A stretch of 64,000 nucleotides of DNA from Plasmopara viticola (Eukaryota; Oomycota; Peronosporomycetes; Peronosporales; Peronosporaceae): assembly GCA_001695595.3 (NCBI GenBank), contig MBPM02000046.1, forward strand, positions 248,001 through 312,000. Direction: 5' to 3'. The position numbers and the translations under genes are program-made. The notes under the pieces were generated by a model. It had not been told where the DNA came from, did no database searches, and was given only the letters and a program-made list of their open reading frames with translations. Positions within the stretch are counted from its first letter, which is position 1, and each line of letters begins with the position of its first letter. Below, piece by piece: positions 11,301 to 22,135 of the stretch.

Positions 11301-13000
11301 TAAGTAGTAAGGTTGGATGAGTGAAATAGTAGGCAACTATGTAATAGGATCAAATTGAGGCAAAAGTATACAAAGTGAGATATATAGAGATATATGTGTA
11401 TATTCCACTTGACAGGTGTGCCTGGTACCACTTGAGAGACATGTGCGCTGGTTTTTCAGCGCCTTAGGAAGGATCGGAACCCCGATGACTTTCTCCACGT
11501 GCATTCCCCTCCCTTTCTCTCTTCCCCTGTATTGTCGAACAGACAGCCCATTGTATAGGCACTGGCTATGGCTGTAGCCACTGACGGCACCTTCGTACGG
11601 TACCGACTTATCTCAGTGTCTGCTTACAGAATCTCCGCTCGTCGTGGGGAAGACAGGAGAAGATGGGTACCAATACCAAAGATACCGACTCGCGGCTTTT
11701 TTCTCCCCCGTCTTCGACGTGTTGTACCAAGAACGTCGACAATGCTTTTAATGTCGGAAAACCGGTTTTGAATAGAAGTGGCCCCGTCTACCGTGTCGCA
11801 TATGTACCAGTACGGTACGACGCCCCCCGCCTCGAATTTATCGAAAGCAGCTGCACGGTTTTGTGGCGTGGGGAGGTACACTTGCAGTCCCGGGCAAAAA
11901 GCGCTTGGCCATGGATGTGGTTGGTCAACGATTCGTACGATTGCTTGTACCACTTGCTCCAGGTCCCTTTAGAAGAACATTGAGCGGATTCTACATATGG
12001 TCCAGAAGTGTTTTTTTGGAGCGAGATCATTCATTCGTCAAAAAGATTAATCGCTTTTTATGTCCAGTGAGTTTCCGAGCCTTCACTTGATGGAAAGACC
12101 AAGCATGCGACGTGTTCGAATTTTCAAAATTTATAAATACCAAGGTAAAAGTCAGAAATTCTCCTTGCAGAGATTATCTCGTACATATCGGAGCTCTCCC
12201 TTCTCATCTCCTTCTCTCCTGCTCTTGCCGTTGACGTCGTTGACGCAACGCTGACATTTGCTTCAAAGCCTGGCGCAAGGCACACACCTTGTTGTGTGGC
12301 TTGCGACAGGCTTTGTAAACGAATGCAACCGGGCGACGCCACCTGCTTCCGAGAGCTCATCCTCGTCGACTCTGTAGTCCTAGCGCCATCGGGAAGCGTT
12401 CCTTTGTAGCGACCTGAATTGCAGATTGATCAGCCAAGCGATGCACGAGAATTGGTTAAAGGGCGTGTGGCTCACGTCGCGCGATTCGGACGAGCGCGCT
12501 GTTTCGGTGTGTAACCACACCGTAACCGACCTGGAACAACTCGCCATTCTATATAGTGACCGAAAGCCGACACCCTTTTTGAAAATTAATAGTTGCAAAA
12601 TTACACGAGTATGCAGTTTAAGGATTTTCATTTCATGGAACCTTGACTTTCTGAAAACTTCATTCGATAGTTTGTGAAAGCCATCCTAGTGCAAGCTATC
12701 AATTACATGTATTGGTACCGTCACAACGCACGCACGCGTGTGGCTACCGTCTCACATAAAGCCAAGAATTTCGACTGCAGGCTCCTCTCATCGGTACCCC
12801 ACGCCTTTAACGGTGTACCATCGCGAATGCTGGTTTTAGAGCTCGATCTTGACAGAGTATGTAGCGCCAAAACAATCCTCGTCATGCCAAGGTCGTGACC
12901 ATCCGAGTATGCGCTAGAGACGACTCGATTGCCAGTCAACAACTTTGCCTGCTCTGATTCTAGTAACGCGAGCTAGAACAACCCAACTTTTCAGCTGGCA
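11301..13000. other. Downstream part of GC/GTAC-rich island, no recognised gene
   Basis: GTAC continues at high frequency (about eleven between 11416 and 11960). Minus-strand frames at 11624-11953 and 12124-12360 and a plus frame at 12426-12677 have protein-like composition but no recognised domain, and I could not join them with convincing splice sites. They could be a decayed gene or unrecognised exons. Confidence 0.35.
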
Positions 13001-15812
13001 GAAAAAATACATTCAAGAAATCGCAGAGCAAAAGATCCGACTATTCCGTATCCAGCACGCCAGCGAATGACCTATCGTGACATCCCTTCTTTAATCAGAT
13101 TGCCAAAGTTCGCAACTGCTTCACTGATCGCGTAGACGATCGAACACAGTGGATACACGCAAACGCGCCTAATAAAACTCAACGTGATAAGAAGGCGTTT
13201 ACTTTTGCCTGATAGGTGGACGCAGGTGGAAGGCGAAGAAGTTCTTGTTGGAAGGTTATGGAATAAAGACAGGCTAGCAAAAGATATGTTTTGCGTACAA
13301 GCAACTTTTACGTCAAATCCGTGGCATCATCCTGTCATAGTAAGCTGGAACAGACGACCGTGTTCGCAATGCTCTTGATGTCGCAGCGCACGCAGCAAAT
13401 TCCTACGAGGCGTACTTGGCCAGGTTGCAAAGATTTAAACCTCGACTTTCAAAAACGTGGAAAATGAGTGACTTACTGTGACGTGTAGCAGACAATAATC
13501 TGACAGCTAATTGTAGTCGATGGGAGTAAATGCTAACTAAAATAAGGCATGAGTACTTCACTTAGACTCCATTTCCGCCATAAGTACCTTTGACAGTACT
13601 ACCAACCTTTACCTCTCGGTTTCCGCACCTTAAGAAAGTCTGCATTTGAATACTGTGTTTAGGCAATGAAGCCGAAGATAAAGACACCTAATTAACGATT
13701 GGCCGCTTCCGATCCTGGTTGAAGCAGAGCTTACAGACTCAAAGTTTCGGACCAACGAGAGTCTTCAAAGGACAGCATACGGTATCTGTGCAGGCTACAA
13801 CCGCTTTCAACCACCACCATCTCTTTAATCAATTCGTCGATTGGCTCTAGATATCTTCAATTGCAACGTACGCTACTTGCGTAGTCTCGCAGACGTTTCG
13901 TCGATCTTCTCTGCTAATTCCATCATTTTCGGGGTATGGCTGGCCAGTCTGACGATCTTCTTGAAAAAGGGCAATCTAAAGTTCTTCGAACAGGCACGCC
14001 CACTCAGTTATCCTATTTATTCCAATCGCCCCTTCAAGCGATTATAAAGTGCCACCCCCCACGGAGAACCTAATCCGCAAATAAGCTTTGTAAGATCAAA
14101 TTTGTAGATTAGTCATGATATTCTTGTCACGTGGACGTTGCCGAGCAAAAATAATAGAGTTGGTTGGGTCACTTGCAAGTCCCACTCACTTGATCTATGA
14201 TTCAGGAAATGAAAGCGAATTTTGACCACTTATCAAAGTAATTGTACCTTTGAAGTCACGATGCGAATTATACCTCTGTTTGAACCTTTTCTTAATCATG
14301 TGTTCACTTATAGGCACTCGTAGACCGACATTGATCTTTCGTAGCACATTCCACAATCAGGTCCACTATCGCGTATTGAATCATTTACCAAAAACTACTT
14401 CCTGTCCCCACGTCATCAGCATAATCAACAGCCATACTGCTTCATCACTTTACTAACATCGTTCTGTTCTCCTTTGGCTACGGCAAATTTCCATTCGGGC
14501 ACCTAGACCATAATAGTATGTACTATCCGTAGTTTTTTATTTTCCGTACTAAATCACCAGAGTTTGTATGTAGTCTTGTGTATCATTTGCACCATGTACC
14601 TTCATGATCAATTGAATTTCTCTAGAATAATCAAGAGGGAATAAAGAAAATGGATTCTACAGACAAAACTTTTGAAAACTACAAAGGTCAGCCAATCAAG
14701 AAAAAGGAATCCATCCTGACTACCAGCCTAGTCATTACTAAGTTCTAAAGTGTTGATAACTCATACATGAACGCGTGAAGTAACACCGAGGAAAGAGCCT
14801 TGCTGGCTCCGATTGAGACCTGTGAGCAAAAGTAAACTATCTTTTTTCTCGAAAGCTGTAGAAAAATCCAGAATCTTTCCGTTTAGTTTGTCATAGCTTG
14901 GTTCGTGTTTGGATATAACAATGAGCAAAGACTCTTTGATGCCTGGGCAGCAGCAGCAGTAAAGCTGCGCGTTTGTTCTGCAAAAGAGTGACATATACAT
15001 TCTTGATGGACGCCACTAAGTGGAAATCGAGAGCAGCATTACACTGAGTTGATTGTTGCTGAATGTGGACGATCGTTATTTAATGGTTCCATCCAGTTTC
15101 AAGGCAGAAACAAGAATTTCGACACGGCTTCGTGGCGACTGAACTCTTCGTCGTTTGCATCGTCTGATGGGTTGAAAAGTTACTCCAAATAGCTTGGAAT
15201 GACGAATGCAAAGTAGACGTGATCTCGGGCAATGCCAACACCCTCACGCCACTTCAAAATTCAGATCAACGGCGCAGCCTTAATTCTATGGTTCTCGTCG
15301 ATTATTATCTGCACGCTTGCGCTCCAAGTAATTGACTTCGGTTGATTAAAACGTGTGATTAAGAGCAGAGCGGGTGCATCATTAGCGTACGCGGTGTGCA
15401 TAGGGTGAATCAACTGGGACACAGCATCTTGTCTATCGAGAACCACCAATGTACATCCTTAGTCGCTGTTTGCTTGAGCTACCGCAAATTCCGGGACTCA
15501 ATGCAGTAAGTCTGGAAAAATGTGCTCGGCAATGTGGTTGGACCGAAAAGTCAAATGAAGTTTCGCTTAAAACTTTGTCGTAAAGGTACCGTTTCAAGGA
15601 CGCGGTGGCTGTAGTTTCAATCTCTTACAGCAACCTAGCTTGTGGCACAAGGAATTACTGCTAGCGCACTGAACGAGGCAATCGATTTGTCAAGCTCCTC
15701 GTCCTTTTCGAGTCACGTTCAAGTGAAGACGAACCTCGAAATTTTACTAAACTTATCGTATCTCGGAGTCAGTGCGTCTTCAACTAGTCTTCATAAGCAA
15801 GGAGAACGTCGT
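13001..15812. other. AT-rich stretch without recognised genes
   Basis: Only short frames, including minus frames at 14761-15000 and 15261-15449 with no recognised domain. No RNA gene or strong repeat was seen. Confidence 0.35.
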
Positions 15813-16495
15813 ACACTTGCAGCTCATAAAAGTCCGCACTGGCAGTTGCGACCGGGAAAGCCCTTGTTTAAAAGGTGGAAGCACCACACAAACAACTCAA
15901 CTAGCAGGAAGTAGGCAGTCCGAAATTATCATTGTACAAATTTTGCAGCAATCGCAAAATTTAAATTGTTTAGAACGACTACTACATTTGATTTTATTAA
16001 AAGACTACGACAATTTTCAGCGTCAGCCTCATATATTATATAACTATAGAACCCTTACGTACAAACAATTTAAACAGCATATAAAAATATTGTATTTTGT
16101 GCTAGTTTGTACAAGATACTGTTCAAATCGTGTCGTGTCAGGTTTAGCTACGCAGACGTTTAGATTCACTCGATGTTTTTACACCTATATAAAGGATAAT
16201 GAAGGCTAAACAAATATCCGATACACCTCCCAGTATAGGAATTATATCAAGGGCCATACGCGTGCATCTTTCTTACTAAGCATAAGGAAAAGAGGCCGAG
16301 AGCTATAAGCGCCATCTAAGGGCCAGTAGATAGACGCCAATATCTTAAAATTGATAATCCTTACCCAGCTGTTGGTACACTTATGTCGCTCTTGACCCAA
16401 GACTGCAACCTTAGGGGATGATGCAACTGCATCGCTGTATTCTTGCAGCTCTTAAAAGTCCGCACTAGCAATTACGAACTTGTAAGCCCTTAACT
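15813..16495 (+). repeat. Short direct repeat pair (~55 bp)
   Basis: The block 15813-15868 (cttgcagctcataaaagtcc) recurs at 16441-16495 (cttgcagctcttaaaagtcc), followed by similar sequence ending in aagccctt. The sequence between is AT-rich with no recognised gene. Confidence 0.55.
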
Positions 16496-16499
16496 TCGT

Positions 16500-17350
16500 A
16501 ATTGCAGCAAAACACGTGCACTTGATTGTCAGTCGTGGGTTGTTCTGTACATTTGCATCGTACTTAACGTTTAAGTTCGTTTACAGAGTGTAAACCCGAC
16601 AATTAAGCGTGGCTTACCATTTGTGATGCTACTTCAGAGAACCACGACCTTACTGAGTTGAAATTGCTCTCAAGGTGTCCGGTGCGTGAAGTTGGTAAGA
16701 AAGATGAGCAATAAAATGTTACAATATCTCCGCGTAATTTTTTGGTCAGTAAACAAATCAATGTTCGTATACGAATATTGAAGTTTCATGCGAAAAAAAG
16801 GGTAGATTTGCTAGCCTCTGGCGCTCGTGATAGTGATTTTGTCTGCTATTGTAAATCTCCACAAGTTTTTGCTCAGGGACAAGACATTTCGAACATCATG
16901 GTTAAATTGTGACTTCGAAAGTGTACAAAGAATTTTGAAAGGTGAATTATTAGTCCCAATTTCAAAGTTTCGTGGCAAAACGTCTTTATTTTCAGTATAA
17001 ATTCGAAATAAGGAGCATTGATACTTGTTTTGAAGGACTGATGCACGTGTTATGCATCGTCGCAATCACATTTAATTTGTGGCTTTCCGTTACAAGATCA
17101 CAAATGTCAAGTTAGTGACTAAACCCTGAGATAGTTCTAGCATACCATGAAGTCAATCTTTCTGCGCTCATTGTCCCGACAGTTCCAATGCATTATTTCA
17201 TTATATGCTCTCCGCAACGCGACCGGGTTTTTGTCATCACGCCTTGTTCAAATAGACAGGGCCGACTAATTGCGTTTCGACTTGGTGCTGGTGTTAAGTG
17301 TCGTTATAGCTAACGTGCCTTTGGTGTAAAAGTTTCGTGACAGTTGAGAC
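16500..17350. other. No recognised feature
   Basis: AT-rich sequence with short frames only. Confidence 0.35.
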
Positions 17351-17354
17351 CCGT

Positions 17355-17432
17355 CACTGTCTTCGTCGACAATGGATGTAGTCTTAACGGTGTATCCAAA
17401 AGTTTGGTGAAGCGACTTTAGCTCAAACTGAC
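17355..17432 (+). pseudogene. Gypsy retropepsin-like remnant
   Basis: The plus frame reads VFVDNGCSLNGVSKSLVKRL then a stop. It fits the Ty3/gypsy aspartic protease pattern '(V/L)(I/V)D(S/T)GA..N.(V/I)S..LV..L', with the active-site D kept but the next residue changed to N. The following sequence is broken by stops. It lies in the opposite orientation to the integrase remnant at 18090-18720, so two different gypsy insertions probably meet here. Confidence 0.42.
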
Positions 17433-18085
17433 CGTCATTCCGTTGTTCTCAGACTACATCCATAATTCTGTAGTTATTATTGTTATGAACTTAAAGCAGA
17501 CGTGTCATTGTGTCAATAATGTAAGCTTGACGAAGATCTAGAAGAATTTTACAGAACTATCACCATTACTTTTGTGGAAAAGGTGTGCATGATAAAAAAA
17601 CATTGCTCGAATCAAGTTCTCATCCGCGTTTTTCATTCAATGTCTGCTTTTCTCTAATTCAAAATAGAATGATATGAGTCGCACCTCGTATCGGTGTTAA
17701 ATATGTATACTCAATAGGTGACAAACTAGGGTGATTTGGTGAACAATGGTAATTTGTGTGCATGAAAGATGGGTGTTGTTCGATGATGCTTGGTAATTTA
17801 TGGTAACTTCTTCATCTGAACTCTGCTTCTGGTGCAAAAGATTGTGATCGTTTATAGTGTGATATAAAAAAAAAATTACGGCGTATTAGCTAGCCTTAAA
17901 TGGCAAACATTTCGGTGACGACGGTAACGTCACATGACTCTTTTTATAGAAATAGCCTACTATGATGATAGTGCCCATATTTTTGGATTCTAAATAGGGA
18001 TTGGTGGGTCCGAACTCTGCCGTATATTTGCCACGGGCTCTCAGCGGCTTCCTTCTTGATTTGATTAAACCATCAAACTTTGTCC
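17433..18085. other. Gypsy-derived non-coding sequence
   Basis: No open frame of note. The block at 17912-17935 (gtgacgacggtaacgtcaca) resembles 28226-28250, where it adjoins a degenerate tRNA-Ser, so it is probably part of a gypsy end region. Confidence 0.4.
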
Positions 18086-18089
18086 CCTA

Positions 18090-18720
18090 GGTTTACCTTA
18101 CGGCGTCCAATTGCAACTTAAGCGAGCTTTCCCACGAGGCCGTCGGCCTACTTGGCCTTATCGACCTTTTGGCGATGCTTAAGTGTTTGCGATACAATTT
18201 CAACAGTGAAAGGCGGAACACTTGATGCAGCTTCAATCCCTCCGATAATCCTGATTCATAGGAATCTCGCGAAACTCTCTTCACGATCGGAAATGGGCCA
18301 ATATATTTTAGCGCAATTTTCTTCGACTGAGCAAAATCCTTGTGACGGACATCACCGTGTCACCAACTTGAATGTTCTGAACAAGTCTGTTCTTGTCGTA
18401 ATAATACTTCATGCGTTCTTGTGCTTTTCTCATTCGGTTCTGTGCAACCTTGAGTAACGTTATTTGACGTAGAAGAGACGCTTGTGCTGATTTTATAACT
18501 TGTGAAATCTTGGATCTAATGCCACATCATCCGGCGAATAAGGAACATATTATAGATCCGCTTTGAACGGTGACATTCCGATTGTAGAGTGTGCACGTCG
18601 TTCACAGGCTATCTCAGCCAAATGCTAAACGTCATTTCAATCGTTCCGTGCTAGATTGACGACACCTCGGAGGTAATTTCCAATAAAACGGTTAGCTCTT
18701 TCCGTCGCTGCCTTTATATT
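18090..18720 (-). mobile_element. Ty3/gypsy integrase C-terminal remnant
   Basis: Read on minus, three frames in series give the end of a gypsy integrase: an ARNDW..V..LAEIA segment, then HSTIGMSPFKADL (the usual 'HS.TG.SPF....G' block), then RMKYYYDKNR and QVGDTVM, and finally a 'KYIGPF.IVKRVSRDSYE' to 'LKLHQVFRLSLLKLYRKH' run (the GPF/Y and chromo-linked 'HPVFHVS.LK.Y' region). Frameshifts and stops separate the pieces, so it is inactive. It belongs to the same family as the copy at 28240-30240. Confidence 0.8.
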
Positions 18721-19560
18721 GCTAAGACACACAACCGATAGCATTAATCAAAGCATCCCTAGCAAAATCAGACTGCTGCCTCATCCGTCAAAGTCAAAGC
18801 CGGTGCACACTCGATCGACCACCAATATGTCTTTAAATTACCGTGAATGTTGTTTTTGGTCTTCTCGGTCAGTTTTGGCTGCAGGTTTAATAATGCGCAT
18901 TTAATCACATTATTCAAATCATTTTTCAAGAGATGTTTGAACTGCTTGGATATAGAGTCACGTTTATCATATCCCACTATTAAACGAAACACGAAAATTG
19001 CTGGAAGAAAGCTTTCAAAAATTTAAAACAATGCTTCTAACAGTGTGCTTAGCAGCGACAAGTGGAATACATGGTACTCTACTTCTAAGGGTAAGGCTTG
19101 GGCCATCCTTAAACACAGCCACTTGAAAAAGATTTAAAGATCAGTGGCCCAGTAATGAAGGCCATTAAACACTAAGATCGCGAATATATACGCGCGCAAG
19201 AGATGCACACGCAACTCCTATATGTTTGTTTCTCTTGCTTGCAAGCAAGGAAGCCCGAGCGCTTTTGAAGCTTTTAGTGCCCAAAGTAAATTGCTGCGCT
19301 ACATTAACTAATCATGAGTTCTCTGGACAGGTGATATTTCAACGGGTGAGTGCTTCGCACTATTTTTGGCCTCTCAAGCAGTAATTGCGTATGAACGCGA
19401 TTCGTTATCGTATCCTCTTTTGTGGCCATGTCAAACCGCTTTAATTCAGGTGCGACAATTTAAGAGGTTTATTTAAAAAAAAACTTTATTTTCGGTTTGC
19501 ACTCCATAGTAAGTGCTATAGCCGGATTCACATGAACCTGTGCTGCCTATGCTTTGAGTT

Positions 19561-19701
19561 ATAAGCTTTTCTTTTAAAATTTGAGTGCCTTGACGCGTCA
19601 ATCGGATCTCTCATTGCACTCCCGACGGATCATAAGCTTTCCTTTTAGAACTTGAGTGCCTTGACGCGTCAATCAGATCTCTCGTTGCACTTTCGACGGA
19701 T
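19561..19701. repeat. 71-bp tandem duplication carrying palindrome TTGACGCGTCAA
   Basis: Unit 1 (19561-19631) and unit 2 (19632-19701) are about 90 percent alike by eye. Each has the perfect 12-bp palindrome TTGACGCGTCAA (19590-19601 and 19661-19672). The related single unit in copy A (near 4410) has the decayed form ttgacgcatc. Confidence 0.85.
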
Positions 19702-20832
19702 AAAGAGCGGTTGCGTGGTCTATCTTGGGGCCACTAAGAAAGTCACGTTGCCAGTATACCTTGCGTAGTGAGGATTTCCTACAATTGACTAGGTAGTATA
19801 GCACCTTGTACAGATAAGACTTCTGGAAGATTTTTTTAAGTTAATGTTGTTTACCCTCAGTCGAAAGAGATTTTAGGGCGCAAAAGAACGCAGGTGAACA
19901 TTCTGACTTATCTATGAAGGGTCTTTGTACTATCATTTTACCTTCGAATTTGACAACCAACTAGATCCATTAAATCAAGGACGTTTTCACTTTTGGTTAT
20001 CTTTCAATATTCCTCATTTTGTCTTGTCTGCATGAACAAAAAAGATATTTATGTCATCGTTGTTTTGATGGCGTCATTTGAACACTTAATCATGTACTTA
20101 GCTTCGTACAACTGCCTCTTTCAAGCTGAATAACTTGGGATGATGCAACCAAAACAATCAGTTACACTAGGCAATTATTATTCTGTAAATGACTGCATAA
20201 GAAGCGTGTGAGCACAAAAATACACGTCTATAGCTGCTTGTATAGATAAGAAAGACGGTTACGACGAAAATGAGATTGATGTAAAGCTTATGGTGGCATC
20301 AAAATGTGGTCAACATTTTTCATGTCGTAAAACATATTCAGGGAAAGATCATTTTATATTCACATCAACGAAAACGTATGCTACGGCAAAAGAGCTAGCT
20401 AGTTTTTCGCTTCGAAAGAACGGTGTCCTACGGGTCAAGCAATGGAGTTGACGCTAGTGCATATACAGATTCGTAAGTAGGACCAGAATAGAATGGTCAA
20501 TGTATTAATCAGATAGCTTTTTAAACTGCAATTCATGGCAAACGTCAATTCTCTTAAGACCACAAATAGTAAGCGGTTTATACCAAAAGATCGTGTAATT
20601 TTGTGCACACCTCCTTGGTGCAAGGACAATTTGCGACATGTGGTAGCTGTTAAGTGTAAAAGTACGACAATTAGACGAAAATATTCCACAAGTCATTATG
20701 GACATACAGGCCTTATAAAATACCTCGTTCCAATGCACTTCTCAGAAATTAACAAGCACTAAGAATTAGTGGTGAGACGAAATGCATTACAAATATGCTA
20801 GATAAACTAGTCGCACACTAGTAGAGTGTGGT

Positions 20833-20965
20833 GTCCTTGAAGTCGTTCAGCTCATTCTCCTTGATCTTGCACTACAACGCCCAGACCGAATCAGTTTCGA
20901 CAATTTTCATCTCGGACGCGCTACCCGCCCCACCAACGATCGCACAGAAGAGCTTCAATATCTTT
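20833..20965 (-). pseudogene. Crinkler (CRN) N-terminal fragment, copy B
   Basis: The minus frame reads LKLFCAIVGGAGSASEMKI, then VETDSVWAL, a stop, and IKENELNDFKD. The start matches the classical Crinkler opening '(M)VKLFCAIVG.AGSAF.V', the beginning of the LFLAK domain. It breaks off at the same point as copy A, before LxLFLAK, and runs into the same repeat sequence. One in-frame TAG is present and no DWL or HVLVVVP region follows. The ATG-proximal part is replaced by KI. It is a pseudogene fragment. Confidence 0.8.
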
Positions 20966-21769
20966 TCTCGATGCAGCAGATTCTTGGAATCAATCCTTGC
21001 GGTTAAAATCTGTTCTACTGCTATATCAATATAATTCGAACGTTGGCAACCGAAGTATTCTAATATCACGCGGCTCTCGCGATAAAATGGTCGAGAGGTT
21101 GCGTCATCAAGATAGCAGCTGTTTGAGCTGTTCGATTTAAGTAGTCAAATGGTTCTTAAACTACCATATTATTGAAAAGTCGTGGCTCTCGCTCTAAGGT
21201 AGTCGAGGGGTTGTGTTAAACCGCTGCTGTACCGAAAGAAGGTTTCAGAAATGTTTTCGAACGTAGATTGCGGTGAGAAAAAAGTTACTGGCGTTTAAAT
21301 CTAGGTATAACTTCTTTCCATGTCGAATCAAGCTCCGCATCATCGCGTCTATCTTTCGAGTCAGCTTTAATTTTGAATTGTTGTGAAGGCCGGTGCTGTG
21401 TGGAGCTTTTATCATTCAAAACCAAAAATGTAAAAGAAGTTGTATTCGTACAAGTTTTTTATCAACAAATCATTTAACACTTGTTATAATCGAGCATCAG
21501 CGATTAATTTACTTCATGCCATCTTTCTACTACATCAAGCGAAAAGTAGAAAACCCGACAGCTCTTTTGCGGTTTTCCAATTGTGAAATGGCAGAAAGGA
21601 GAAGCTTAATTGGAAGAGTGGCAGCCGGCTTGAGAAGTTCGATTGATCTAGAAGGTGAAATCAAAATTCTTCTAGATTTACTAGACCACCAAATTTTGAT
21701 GCAGGACACGGATCGGCAGTTCAGAATTGAATTTTTGCTAGCATGGGAGAACCTCACCTACCAAGTATG

Positions 21770-22135
21770 AGGTTGGCGATACAATACAAAAAAGAACAAA
21801 GTACGTATGGCAATTACTGTGGTCCAATTTGTTTGCTTTAGGTCATGAAAGATCAAAATTTGTCAATTATGTATTTAGCATGTATGACTGGACTTAGCAA
21901 TAATATATCGAGAACTGCCGATTCATGGCAATGTTCAAGCACCCAAGCTGACAAAAGCTCTCAAGACAGATAGACTAAGCCTTACTGCAAGTCAACTCGA
22001 GTATTCAGACTCTATTACCCATCTCATCCCAGATCGCAAGGTGGGTCGTGGTGAAGCACACGTCATGAGATAAAAAACGGCTACAAGATGCTCCAAGGAA
22101 TTTTCATCTAAATTAAAATTAGATTTGGGGTATTG
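21770..22135 (+). repeat. Retroelement-derived repeat (pair with 48640-48990)
   Basis: Matches 48640-48990 in the same orientation: acgtatggc.attactgtgg, atgaaggatcaaa-like, tcaagacag.taagctaagcct-like and cacacgtcatgaga-like blocks. In the second copy this segment leads into a gypsy reverse transcriptase piece, so it is probably gypsy-derived. Confidence 0.55.

Larger units (their letters stand above)
19060..21010 (-). repeat. Dispersed ~1.8 kb repeat, copy B (inverted relative to copy A)
   Basis: Read on minus, this segment follows the same block order as 3160-4930: the Crinkler fragment, the gtgagacgaa block near 20770, the tacaaggtgctatactacct block near 19800, a tandemly doubled 71-bp unit at 19561-19701, and the block with ctcatgatt near 19315. 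In copy A the 71-bp unit is single. No intact protein gene is present. Confidence 0.65.

Noticed and set aside
10775..11431. 218-codon minus frame inside the Myb gene
   Set aside because: It is a shadow of the GC-rich Myb coding strand.
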